From Hysterangium stoloniferum (lineage: Eukaryota > Basidiomycota > Agaricomycetes > Hysterangiales > Hysterangiaceae), in assembly GCA_015178975.1 (NCBI GenBank), contig WHVD01000151.1, positions 1 through 64,000 of the forward strand: a DNA stretch of 64,000 nt. The letters are read 5' to 3'. A model generated the notes under the pieces. The model had not been told where the DNA came from and did not search any database. It saw only the letters and a program-made list of their open reading frames with translations. The translations under genes were made by a program, and so were the position numbers. Of this stretch, positions 54,774 to 64,000 are shown piece by piece (positions within the stretch are counted from its first letter, which is position 1; the number at the start of each line of letters is the position of its first letter).

Positions 54774-56783
54774 TGTTATGTATTTCTAAGTTTTTTCCAA
54801 TTTTTAAACAATTTCCCCTAACAAATTGCGAAAACAAATATTCAAATGTAATTATATTGCGACGATTAAATTGTACAATATTTGTTTGATTTATCTTGAA
54901 TTTATACAATTTATTTTGTATTTGTATCTAATAAATTGAGCAAATTATTGAATTTCTACTTTTTATTCTTTTTTGATTAATATGTCGGCGACTCAGCGCT
55001 TATTCACAACGCGCGAGTAATCATGTGACATTCACATGATATTTCAAACTCCGACGCTGACAAAACGCGATTTGAAATACTCGCGCATTATCAAGGCGAA
55101 ATATATATATTTTTATATTATTATAATAAAATATTATATTTATAACTAACTAAAAGTAAATATAATAATTATATAATAATATAAAACCGGCCTGGCGTTT
55201 ATTACACGGCGCGCGGGAAAATCGTCACAACGAGTGACAACCGTCATAACAGGTGACAGTTGTCACAAGGGCGCGCGACGGTCACAGAGGCGCGCGACGG
55301 TCACAGAGGCGCGCGACGGTCACAGAGGCGCGCGACGGTCACAGAGGCGCGCGACGGTCACAGAGGCGCGCGACGGTCACAGAGGCGCGCGACGGTCACA
55401 GCAAGACGCGAAGGGTGTCATGCGCGCGCACAGGCGCGAGAGCATTATGTCATCATATATGCTACTGCAACAAAAACAGGAAACTCTCTGGAACATTCCA
55501 GTGGCTTCCAATGGAACATTAGTTAATAGGTACTAATATTAGATAGAATATTGTAGAATATTCTATAAAATTCTACAATGTTCCATTATGCCAAGAATAT
55601 TCTATAGTGTCTTAGAAGTAGTTAGAACCTTCCACAATGCTCTAGAAAATTCTAGAAAATTCTAAATGACATCACTCCTCCCAGAATGACATCATTAAAT
55701 CTTCTAGAATCTTCTAAATGTCTCAGACTAAAATGTATATAAGGAGCTCAGCTCCAGCCTTGAATAAAAAACCAATAAATCATATCATCACATCAACCCA
55801 CCACATCTGTGTGTGTCACTGCAGCAAGCAGGCTACTCCACCCCTATCTGGGCAGTTGGACATCTAATTCCACCTCTATCTGAGCTGTTGGAAACCCTTG
55901 CCACCTCTATCAGAGTTGTTGGCCCAATCAGATCCCTTGTCACCTCAATCTGAGCTGTTGACTGATCTGCTGTTCCCCTGTCACCTCAATCTGAGTTGTT
56001 GACTTTTGTTCCCCCTTGCCACTTCTTAATTGAATAGTTGGCTATCTTTTATATATTATTTCCACCTCAGTTAGAGTTGTTGGTTATCAACTAATAATAT
56101 ATAAATAATCTCATACTATAGTCATCTCTTAATTGAGTACTGATTATTAGTTTTCCTTACATTGTTATTTGTAGTTTAAGACTTCAGTCACCTCTAGTTG
56201 AGTAATTTGACTGTTTATTACATTGCAAATAATCCCGTTCCTTTGTTCATTTATTGTGAATCAGTAAAGCATATTCACATAAACAAATACTGAGAATATC
56301 CTTGCAGAATCCTTAAGACTACATTAAGATCCTGATAAGTTAATATCACAGTAGACCTTGTAGGTTAGTGTAAATAAAGCATATATTAGCCAAATAGTGT
56401 TTTATTCTATATCTAATCTTTTGACCCGTTTATAAATATTTTTACTGTTTGACAAATAGTATAAAATATATATAAACTAGCTAGCATTGAAGTTAAATCT
56501 AGCTTCAGAATCAGTAAATTGTTATTCTTATTTTAGTAGTTGTTTTTACAGAAAAAGAACAAGCTTGCACAAGCAGCTCTCAAAACCTTCTTTGCGAAGT
56601 TGGGTGCATATATTCAAGTAAACTCTTGACTTCAGGGGTTCTAAGTCTATTTAGGCTGCCACTGATTAATATCAAATACTTAAATTATTTTACCTTGTAG
56701 TGAATTGAGTATTTGCACATTTTGATAGAGCATTGGACTCCTTTTTCGGAAAAATAGTATTAAAATAAGGCTAATACATTACA
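54774..56783 (+). repeat. 5' LTR of element D
   Basis: 2010 bp, TGTTATG...ATTACA. It contains a 19-bp GC-rich tandem repeat (55270-55401), a TATA-like stretch (tgtatataagg near 55735), and later many copies of an imprecise unit around cacctctatctgagctgttgg (55860-56100). The end is placed by the primer-binding site that follows. Confidence 0.85.
55270..55401. repeat. 19-bp tandem repeat in left LTR D, seven units
   Basis: Unit ggcgcgcgacggtcacaga. Seven near-identical copies; the right LTR has about five with variants at 63090-63180. Strongly GC-rich and CpG-rich within AT-rich surroundings. Confidence 0.95.
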
Positions 56784-56786
56784 AAT

Positions 56787-56802
56787 TGGTGGACGCTCTG
56801 GG
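56787..56802 (+). other. Primer-binding site of element D
   Basis: tggtggacgctctggg begins three bases after the LTR end and starts with TGG, as expected for pairing with a tRNA 3' CCA end. The implied tRNA end is CCCAGAGCGTCCACCA. Its identity was not determined. Confidence 0.6.
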
Positions 56803-57071
56803 AAATACTGTGATCAATTAGCAGTTTAGTTTCCTAAGTAGTTTACCAATTGTCAAGGACATTCTTATCCGTTTCACAACACCAACTGTTGGGACTGATT
56901 CTCTGGTTGAGACAGTCTTTAGTTCTCCAGGAAATAACCAGGTAGTCACTCCTGTGCTTCTGGGATTAGGCTATTACAGCTGACAACTGAGTGTTAAATA
57001 AATTAGCTTTTAGTTTACAATAGTTACATTTTAAAACAAAAAACTTACTTACCTCCAACTCCTATCCATCA

Positions 57072-60000
57072 ATGTTATCTACACCAACTCTGAAAGCAGA
57101 AATGGCTCAAGAACTATCTCCATTAACAGAACTCAGTTCTGAAAGAGATGATAGATTCTCAAATGTCACCATACCTGCTTCACCTATTCAACACTTTAGC
57201 TTTGAACCTGTAAAGAAAGTTGCTGACAGAGAGGATATAGCTAAGGACAAGACTTACTTGTATCCTGGTACTGTTAGATTGAGAAGAACCTATGATGGAG
57301 ATTCAAGAATGATGCATCGCCGAGAAGTTATGTTAGCATTTGCTATGAGCCAAATTCCAAATGAAGAAAGATTGGATTTTGGATATTTGCCTCATCATGC
57401 TGAGAAATTTGTTGAGACACTATTAAGTGCTCTAGAAGACTTATTAGTTGGAAATCCAACCACTAGTGAATCTAGTAATTTAATTGGATATTACTTAGAT
57501 CCAATTAGGTTTGAAAATTTCACTCATATATTAGAACAGCATTTGACTATGTCAAAGTCTATTCTATATAAAAGTAAAACTTGGGTACCTAGTATGCCTA
57601 TCTGGGGACCTAATAACAATCCACTTGAAGCATGGAATGCTAATGATTTCGAAATGATAGCTATTTTGTATAGAGAGGAAGTGGAAAATTTGTTAGCCTA
57701 TTTGTATGATCATAAAGCATTAACATTATTGGAAAAGAAAGAAAAAGAAGTGAAGTCACCTTCAAGAGGCCCTAGCCCTACAGTCGAGTTTGAGGGGATT
57801 GAAACTTCAACACCGGCTCATCCTATTGAGATTAGGACAGGCCAACCAAAAGAAGAAACAATAAAGCCACCTCATGAGGAGCATGGCTTTGAGTCTATAA
57901 GAAGAAGACAGTCAGAAGTGATGTTTGAGCCAAGAATTACTTCTAAAAAATCACCTTATCAAGAACATCCAATACATCTGACTGAGTCACGCCGATTATC
58001 TGATATCTTTGAAGATAATAAGCAGTACTTAAGTAAAAAATCAAGAGCCTATGAACCTAAGCTCAGATCAATTCCAAAGTACACACAAGCTAGCTTCCCA
58101 CCTGATGAGCCATCAGACAGTGATCATGGTCCACCACATTCACCTAGTCCTCACCCAAAGCATGGGCCAATCTTGAGACATCATCAGAGGGGATTACCTA
58201 GTGAGAAGAGTCAGAGAATCATATCAGGAAGCCCACCTGGAGATCCAGGAAGTAGTGATAGCTCTTCTGATTATAAGGCTAATATGGCTAAATATAATAG
58301 GAGATTGTCAGAATTATCTAGGGCTAGAAAAGAAGATAAAGGAGCTCACTTTGATCTTAAGTTGAAGCCTGATGTTGTACCCAAATGGGATGGAGATCCT
58401 GACACTCTTGCCAAATGGGTTTTGAAGATAAACAACTTATCAGAGCGTAGTACAAGCATATATAACCAGCTAGGAGAAGTTGTACCCACTAGACTTGAGA
58501 AGGATGCAGATTTATGGTTCTGGTCTTTACCAAGTAGCTATAGAAGAGAAGCAATGCAGAATTGGGGTACACTTAGAGATGTAGTATGCACATACTATAT
58601 GAACCGAGCCTGGCTTGACAGACAAAAGAGCCGAGCAAACAGAGCATACTACAGAGAAGCTGGATATACAACAGAATCACCAAGCAATTACTATATCAGA
58701 AAATCCGAATTACTTAGTCTAGTGTATAGCATGAGTGATTCAGAAGTTATGATGGAAGTAATGAATGGAGCACCTAAATTCTGGACAACTATCTTAGATG
58801 TACACCGTTGCAAGGACTTAGTAGACTTTGCAGCAGCAATTAAATATCATGAAGAAGCATTGGAGCATACTCCATTCCCAAGTCATGATAATGTACTAGA
58901 TAGAAGAGTAAGGCAGCTTGAACAAATGATGCGTGATGCACCAAGGACTACTAGATCTAATCTACCAGGTCCTGATCAAGGTTCAAGCAAGAGGAATTTC
59001 TTCCGGTCTGCCAGAACTAACCTTATTGGTGCTTCACCTACTATAGGCAAGCCTCAATTCCCTCAGGATGATGGAACAATTTCCAAAGGGTCTACTCCTG
59101 AAAGTAAAGGAGCTAGACCATGTAGACATTGTGATAGTCCTAAGCATTGGGATAATGAGTGCAAGTATTCTAGAAAGGGTTCTAGAAATGCCAAGGCAAA
59201 TTTAATTGTCCATGATGAAGAGTATATTAAGGCCATGGAAGAATATGAAGAAGCCTATCTAAATGCCAGTTCAGAAGATGAAAATCCACCTCAAAATGAT
59301 TCTAATAAAGACTTGATAAGTTTAGAATCATCAGATAGTTTAAAGGAGGAGGAAAAACCGGATTTTCATAAGGCCCTTCAGCTGAATGCTGTAATGGATT
59401 TGGAGTGTGGCTCAGATACTTTGAAAATGAAGCCACAGTCTTCTCTGAGGGGATCCCTAGATTCTAATGAATCACTGAGCAAGTTAGAAGCCAGACAGAC
59501 CTTTGAAAAACAAGATATATCTCAGAAATTTAGAAATGGCATGTTCAAGACCAAATCTTATGTTTCTCAACTTATTTCTGAGACTAAAAACAATATTTTA
59601 TCATTAAAGAGGTTAATGTCATGCCCACCCAGATGTGCCTTTCTTGGTGTGCAGGCTATGGCTACTAAGGCATGGCTTAATAATTATGGACAAAATCAAA
59701 TCAGAATCATAATAAACTCTGGAGCAGATATCACCCTGATATCTCAATCAGCATTCAACAAAATAAACAATCCACTGAAGATAATAACTGGACAAAAGAT
59801 CAATTTAATTCAAATAACAGGATCTTCTACCATATCAGGATTTGTATCAGTACCAATATATTTTGATACAAATGAAGGACCTGTAGAATTAAAGATTGAA
59901 ACTTATGTAGTTGAAGGAATGACTACTCCATTTATTTTGGGAAATGATTTTGCTGATCAATATGCTCTGTCTATTATGAGAAATAAGGAGGGAGCTGAAT

Positions 60001-60542
60001 TGATATTTAGTTTCTGTGATAAGAAATTAGAAGTTGAAAACTTAATCAGATCAAGGATTTCAAGATCAATGTTAAAGTATGGAAGAACATATTATATATG
60101 TCAAAAGTCCAAAGTAAAGGGAAATGTCCCTGTAGGATCTTTACAGTCCATTCCAATCTCAACCTGGACATTTAAAATAATAACTATGGACTTCACTCCA
60201 AAATTGCCAGAAAGCCAAGGTTATGATAACATATTAGTAATTGTTGATAACTTAACTAAATATGAAATTATCATACCCAATAGAATCACTGACATTAAGG
60301 AGTACATTGGCAATTTATTGTTAAAACATATAATAATATACTATAACTTCCTAAGTCAAATCACTTCAAATTGGTATAGAAAATGGACCGGAATATTTTG
60401 GAGAGCAATCTGTGCTCGATTAGGAATAAAGAAAGCGCTTACCACGGCCTATTACCCACAAACTGACTGCCGAACAGAGAAAATCAAGCGAATTCTCACA
60501 AGGGTACTTAGAGCTTATATAGAGTCAAAAGGAAACTATTGA
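57072..60542 (+). pseudogene. gag: Element D gag and remaining pol pieces
   Basis: Open frame of 1156 residues. Residues 1-430 are an N-terminal extension: a folded-looking part (YLYPGTVRLRRTYDGD, FGYLPHHAEKFVETLL) then Ser/Pro/His-rich disorder. A capsid-like domain spans about 435-610 (LKPDVVPKWDGDPDTLAKW, VMNGAPKFWTTILD). A zinc knuckle (C-RH-C-DSPK-H-WDNE-C), a linker, a protease-like block (TTPFILGNDFADQY) and integrase-like sequence (TMDFTPKLPESQGYDN) follow. RT and RNase H were not found. The long gag extension is unusual for Ty3/gypsy, where Gag generally starts near the capsid domain. Broken. Confidence 0.8.
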
Positions 60543-61498
60543 GTTGTTATTCTAAATAGTTTTTTTTATTTGCATTCTATACTAGTAGATATTCTATAAC
60601 GAAATTCGTCATATGTTTTTTGTTATTCAACTACCGGCCATTGTCACGGCTTAGTCATCTGCACTTAATGCCGGAAAATATACTAAGCTCTAAAAATGAA
60701 GTAATTAGTGACGGAAATATGGAAACAAATGACTCACGGATGTCAAAAAGATTTTGCGACTCCAATGAGCAAATTGTCGAAGAATCTGAGACAGATTGAA
60801 ATATAAGCAGAAGGGCGCTTAATTTGAGTCATATATGCGGGAAGAAATACAATAATCGAATTCGACTTACATTCAAGCAAGAAATTTAGTACAAATAATT
60901 TGGAACTATCTAAATTTATTGCGGAATGTAAAAAGAAAAGTTCTGAAGTCATTAACGAGATACGATGAACTGTTCGCGATTCTAAAGAAAATAAAGTTCG
61001 TTAGCATATAGACTGCGAATGCCAGTCTCATACGGCACTCACCTAATTTTGAATATTGCGCATTTAGAATCTTATCGAAACTTACCGAACAATTATGTAA
61101 GTCGACCGAGAAAACATTTGAACCGGGAAGATTTTAAACAAATGCCTAAATATGAATTTGAGGCAATAATCGACCAAAAGTGGTCGAAATCCCGAAGCGG
61201 TCGCAAAAATCTATTATACAAGTAACATTCATAGAGTACTTACCTAATTCTGATGAATGGTTAACCCGAAAAGTTCGAGAAGATGCGCGAAAGATCTTGA
61301 GAGCCTGGAAAATGATACACCGGGCCAAGAACTATCTAAAACATTAAGCAGTCTCACATATATGCTAGAAGATTCTTTAGTATTCTTTATAATGACATCA
61401 TAAAACATAAAAACAACATAAAAGGAACTCAAAAACACGAAAAATAAACAATCTAAACCGCATATATGAGCCTTTCGTCTCAGAAAACCTACTAAAAA
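60543..61498 (+). pseudogene. Element D decayed integrase tail and chromodomain
   Basis: Mostly decayed. The piece 61019-61225 reads MPVSYGTHLILNIAHLESY and EFEAIIDQKWSKSRSGRKN, matching the end of element C Pol, so it is the remains of the integrase tail and the beginning of the chromodomain. Broken. Confidence 0.7.
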
Positions 61499-62572
61499 AT
61501 GGTGTTTATCCCTTTCCCTACCCGTTTTGACTATGCTCTTGATTGGAGCTCATCTATTCCTAAACAACACGACGTAGTTACAGCTCTTACTCAAGAACCG
61601 ACTAACAACCCGTTCGCGTACCTTCCTCGAGATGAGGATTGGGGGCACGTTACAGTAAACAGTCATTTTTACGATTTTCTTGATCCCAAGATTATTGACC
61701 GGCTATGGCTTACGCATCTCGAAAATATAAAGGAGGTTTGTGTAGCCGCTAACGGTCATGATGACTACGTTATAGGAGATATCAAAAGTTGTAACATTTC
61801 TTTAAAACATTTATTGGAAATTCGTATGATTGCTCCCACGTTTGGGCCTATCTCGTCCCTCGTTCACAATCCACTCCACATTTCTGGAATTAAAGAAGAT
61901 ATATTACAAGAATACAATTCTTTTCAGCAAAGAGGATTACAACTAGTTGCCTGGATCGAGGAGGCGAAGAACCGTTCTCAAGATTTCGAACACGTCGAAA
62001 GTTGGAATTGGCCCAAAGATCCACAACCGCCTTTGCCTTATGTCCTACACCCGTATTGGGAGTTGAATCGACAAGAGCGTCCTGAAACATGGACCTTTGA
62101 AGATGTTTGGGGTATGCATAAACCGGTCATAATCCCACAGCCCCTGGGTATGTTCTATTATTTTTGACTTATATGCGCATTTTTTCCTTATATATGCGCA
62201 ATAGAACGTCTCAATATTATGAACAAGGCTTTGAAAAAGTTATATAAGGATGCAAAAGAAGGTATATCGTTGTATTTAAAGCCTAAACAATGTTTCTTAT
62301 TATTTTTTAAAGTCGGGAACTTCAAAGCTTCAAACGAAAAATCCATTAATTCTCCCTTCGACTTCTCTTTCGAAATGAAGCATCCCGACAGTAAGAATAT
62401 AAGATCCCAATTGAATTCTCAATTCTTGATCGACTACAAAAACAAGAAGAATCAAGCCGACTCTAGTTCCGGGTCTGAGAATCTCCCAATCCTTATTGAT
62501 GTCTCAGACGATTCTGAGAACTACAAGATGCAAGGGGATTCTAGCGACAGTATTTTTGGAAATGACATCTGA
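61499..62572 (+). pseudogene. Third ORF of element D, homologue of the element C ORF
   Basis: Two open blocks, 61499-62167 and 62219-62572, on the gag-pol strand between pol and the 3' LTR. The first begins MVFIPFPTRFDYAL and contains PPLPYVLHPYWELN and WTFEDVWGM; the second has IMNKALKKLY and a Ser/Asp-rich tail. Position, order and motifs match 48433-49350 in element C, though overall identity is low. No envelope features. Function unknown. The first block reads open to its end, in contrast to the decayed pol. Confidence 0.65.
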
Positions 62573-62593
62573 ATCAAAAAAGAGAGGGGATTT

Positions 62594-64000
62594 TGTTATG
62601 TATTTCTAAGTTTTTTCCAATTTTTAAACAATTTCCCCTAACAAATTGCGAAAACAAATATTCAAATGTAATTATATTGCGACGATTAAATTGTACAATA
62701 TTTGTTTGATTTATCTTGAATTTATACAATTTATTTTGTATTTTTATCTAATAAATTGAGCAAATTATTGAATTTCTACTTTTTATTCTTTTTTGATTAA
62801 TATGTCGGCGACTCAGCGCTTATTCACAACGCGCGAGTAATCATGTGACATTCACATGATATTTCAAACTCCGACGCTGACAAAACGCGATTTGAAATAC
62901 TCGCGCATTATCAAGGCGAAATATATATATTTTTATATTATTATAATAAAATATTATATTTATAACTAACTAAAAGTAAATATAATAATTATATAATAAT
63001 ATAAAACCGGCCTGGCGTTTATTACACGGCGCGCGGGAAAATCGTCACAACGAGTGACAACCGTCATAACAGGTGACAGTTGTCACAAGGGCGCGCGACG
63101 GTCACAGAGGCGCGCGACGGTCACAGAGGCGCGCGACGGTCACACAGGCGCGCGACGGTCACACAGGCGCGCGACTGTCACAACACGTGACAGTCACAAG
63201 ACGCGAAGGGTGTCATGCGCGCGCACAGGCGCGAGAGCATTATGTCATCATATATGCTACTGCAACAAAAACAGGAAACTCTCTGGAACATTCCAGTGGC
63301 TTCCAATGGAACATTAGTTAATAGGTACTAATATTAGATAGAATATTGTAGAATATTCTATAAAATTCTACAATGTTCCATTATGCCAAGAATATTCTAT
63401 AGTGTCTTAGAAGTAGTTAGAACCTTCCACAATGCTCTAGAAAATTCTAGAAAATTCTAAATGACATCACTCCTCCCAGAATGACATCATTAAATCTTCT
63501 AGAATCTTCTAAATGTCTCAGACTAAAATGTATATAAGGAGCTCAGCTCCAGCCTTGAATAAAAAACCAATAAATCATATCATCACATCAACCCACCACA
63601 TCTGTGTGTGTCACTGCAGCAAGCAGGCTACTCCACCCCTATCTGGGCAGTTGGACATCTAATTCCACCTCTATCTGAGCTGTTGGAAACCCTTGCCACC
63701 TCTATCAGAGTTGTTGGCCCAATCAGATCCCTTGTCACCTCAATCTGAGCTGTTGACTGATCTGCTGTTCCCCTGTCACCTCAATCTGAGTTGTTGACTT
63801 TTGTTCCCCCTTGCCACTTCTTAATTGAATAGTTGGCTATCTTTTATATATTATTTCCACCTCAGTTAGAGTTGTTGGTTATCAACTAATAATATATAAA
63901 TAATCTCATACTATAGTCATCTCTTAATTGAGTACTGATTATTAGTTTTCCTTACATTGTTATTTGTAGTTTAAGACTTCAGTCACCTCTAGTTGAGTAA
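62594..64000 (+). repeat. 3' LTR of element D, truncated by window end
   Basis: Matches 54774-56205 almost base for base, except for fewer 19-bp tandem units at 63090-63180. A purine tract (about 62575-62593, agagaggggatttt) precedes it, closely resembling that of element C. Confidence 0.93.

Larger units (their letters stand above)
54774..64000 (+). mobile_element. Ty3/gypsy element D, broken, runs off the window
   Basis: Plus-strand element inserted in the gag of C. Left LTR 54774-56783; right LTR from 62594 to beyond 64000. Parts seen: primer-binding site, a long gag, protease-like block, integrase pieces, chromodomain piece, third ORF and purine tract. RT and RNase H were not found, and the interior carries several breaks. 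Yet the overlapping 1.4 kb of the two LTRs is almost identical apart from a tandem-repeat length change, so insertion is recent. This is best read as a non-autonomous copy moved by a relative such as C. Confidence 0.88.

Noticed and set aside
55270-55536. Arg-rich open frames over the 19-bp repeat in LTR D
   Set aside because: They arise from a GC-rich tandem repeat inside an LTR, with no conservation of any frame.

Overview
ORGANISM. The window looks like nuclear DNA of a filamentous basidiomycete, most likely an Agaricomycete; a Rhizoctonia/Ceratobasidium-type genome would fit, but that is inference. The signs are multi-exon genes with 46-70 nt GT-AG introns, an ERT1-type PAS fragment, a fungal DHHC palmitoyltransferase, a fungal acetoacetate-decarboxylase-fold gene, a relic of an RNAi-type RNA-dependent RNA polymerase, and chromodomain Ty3/gypsy elements. 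Nothing bacterial is present. LAYOUT. (1) 224-9735: an old solo LTR flanked by a 5-bp duplication, itself hit by a nearly whole minus-strand Ty3/gypsy element (A, 778-8861) and by a second, shorter solo LTR (8879-9524). Each insertion has its own target duplication. Element A carries an extra gene antisense to gag-pol with a coiled coil and a fungal Zn2Cys6 cluster. (2) 9.7-14 kb: decayed LTR copies and empty sequence. (3) 14-21.9 kb: a graveyard of host-gene pieces: a possible small secreted protein, the C-terminal PAS end of ERT1 with intact splice sites, a perfect 2 x 273-bp palindrome, a broken RdRP and an unrecognised broken gene. A 350-365 bp direct repeat brackets part of it. (4) 21989-26691: a PIF/Harbinger DNA transposon with 21-bp TIRs, a DDE transposase, a convergent Myb/SANT-like gene, a minisatellite of 35 identical 21-bp units inside that gene, and a solo LTR in it. 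(5) 28.5-34.8 kb: an island of four apparently intact host genes: a small single-pass membrane protein, a four-TM protein with a Ser/Pro-rich tail, a nine-exon DHHC palmitoyltransferase, and an acetoacetate-decarboxylase-like protein. (6) 35.6-36.57 kb: a TIR element of MITE type. (7) 36566-44322: a broken chromovirus (B) interrupted by a 1.87-kb solo LTR. (8) 44.3 kb to the window end: nested Ty3/gypsy elements. Gag relic E is cut by minus-strand element C, whose gag is cut by plus-strand element D, which runs off the window end. HOW IT WORKS TOGETHER. Only the island genes look like working host functions. Elsewhere the story is layered transposition. Two themes stand out: gypsy elements here carry extra genes of unknown role (an antisense Zn2Cys6 gene in A; a same-strand third ORF shared by C and D), and D has near-identical LTRs around a broken interior, suggesting recent movement helped by a relative. 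Exon-intron models were made by eye from splice signals and reading frame, with no transcript data.
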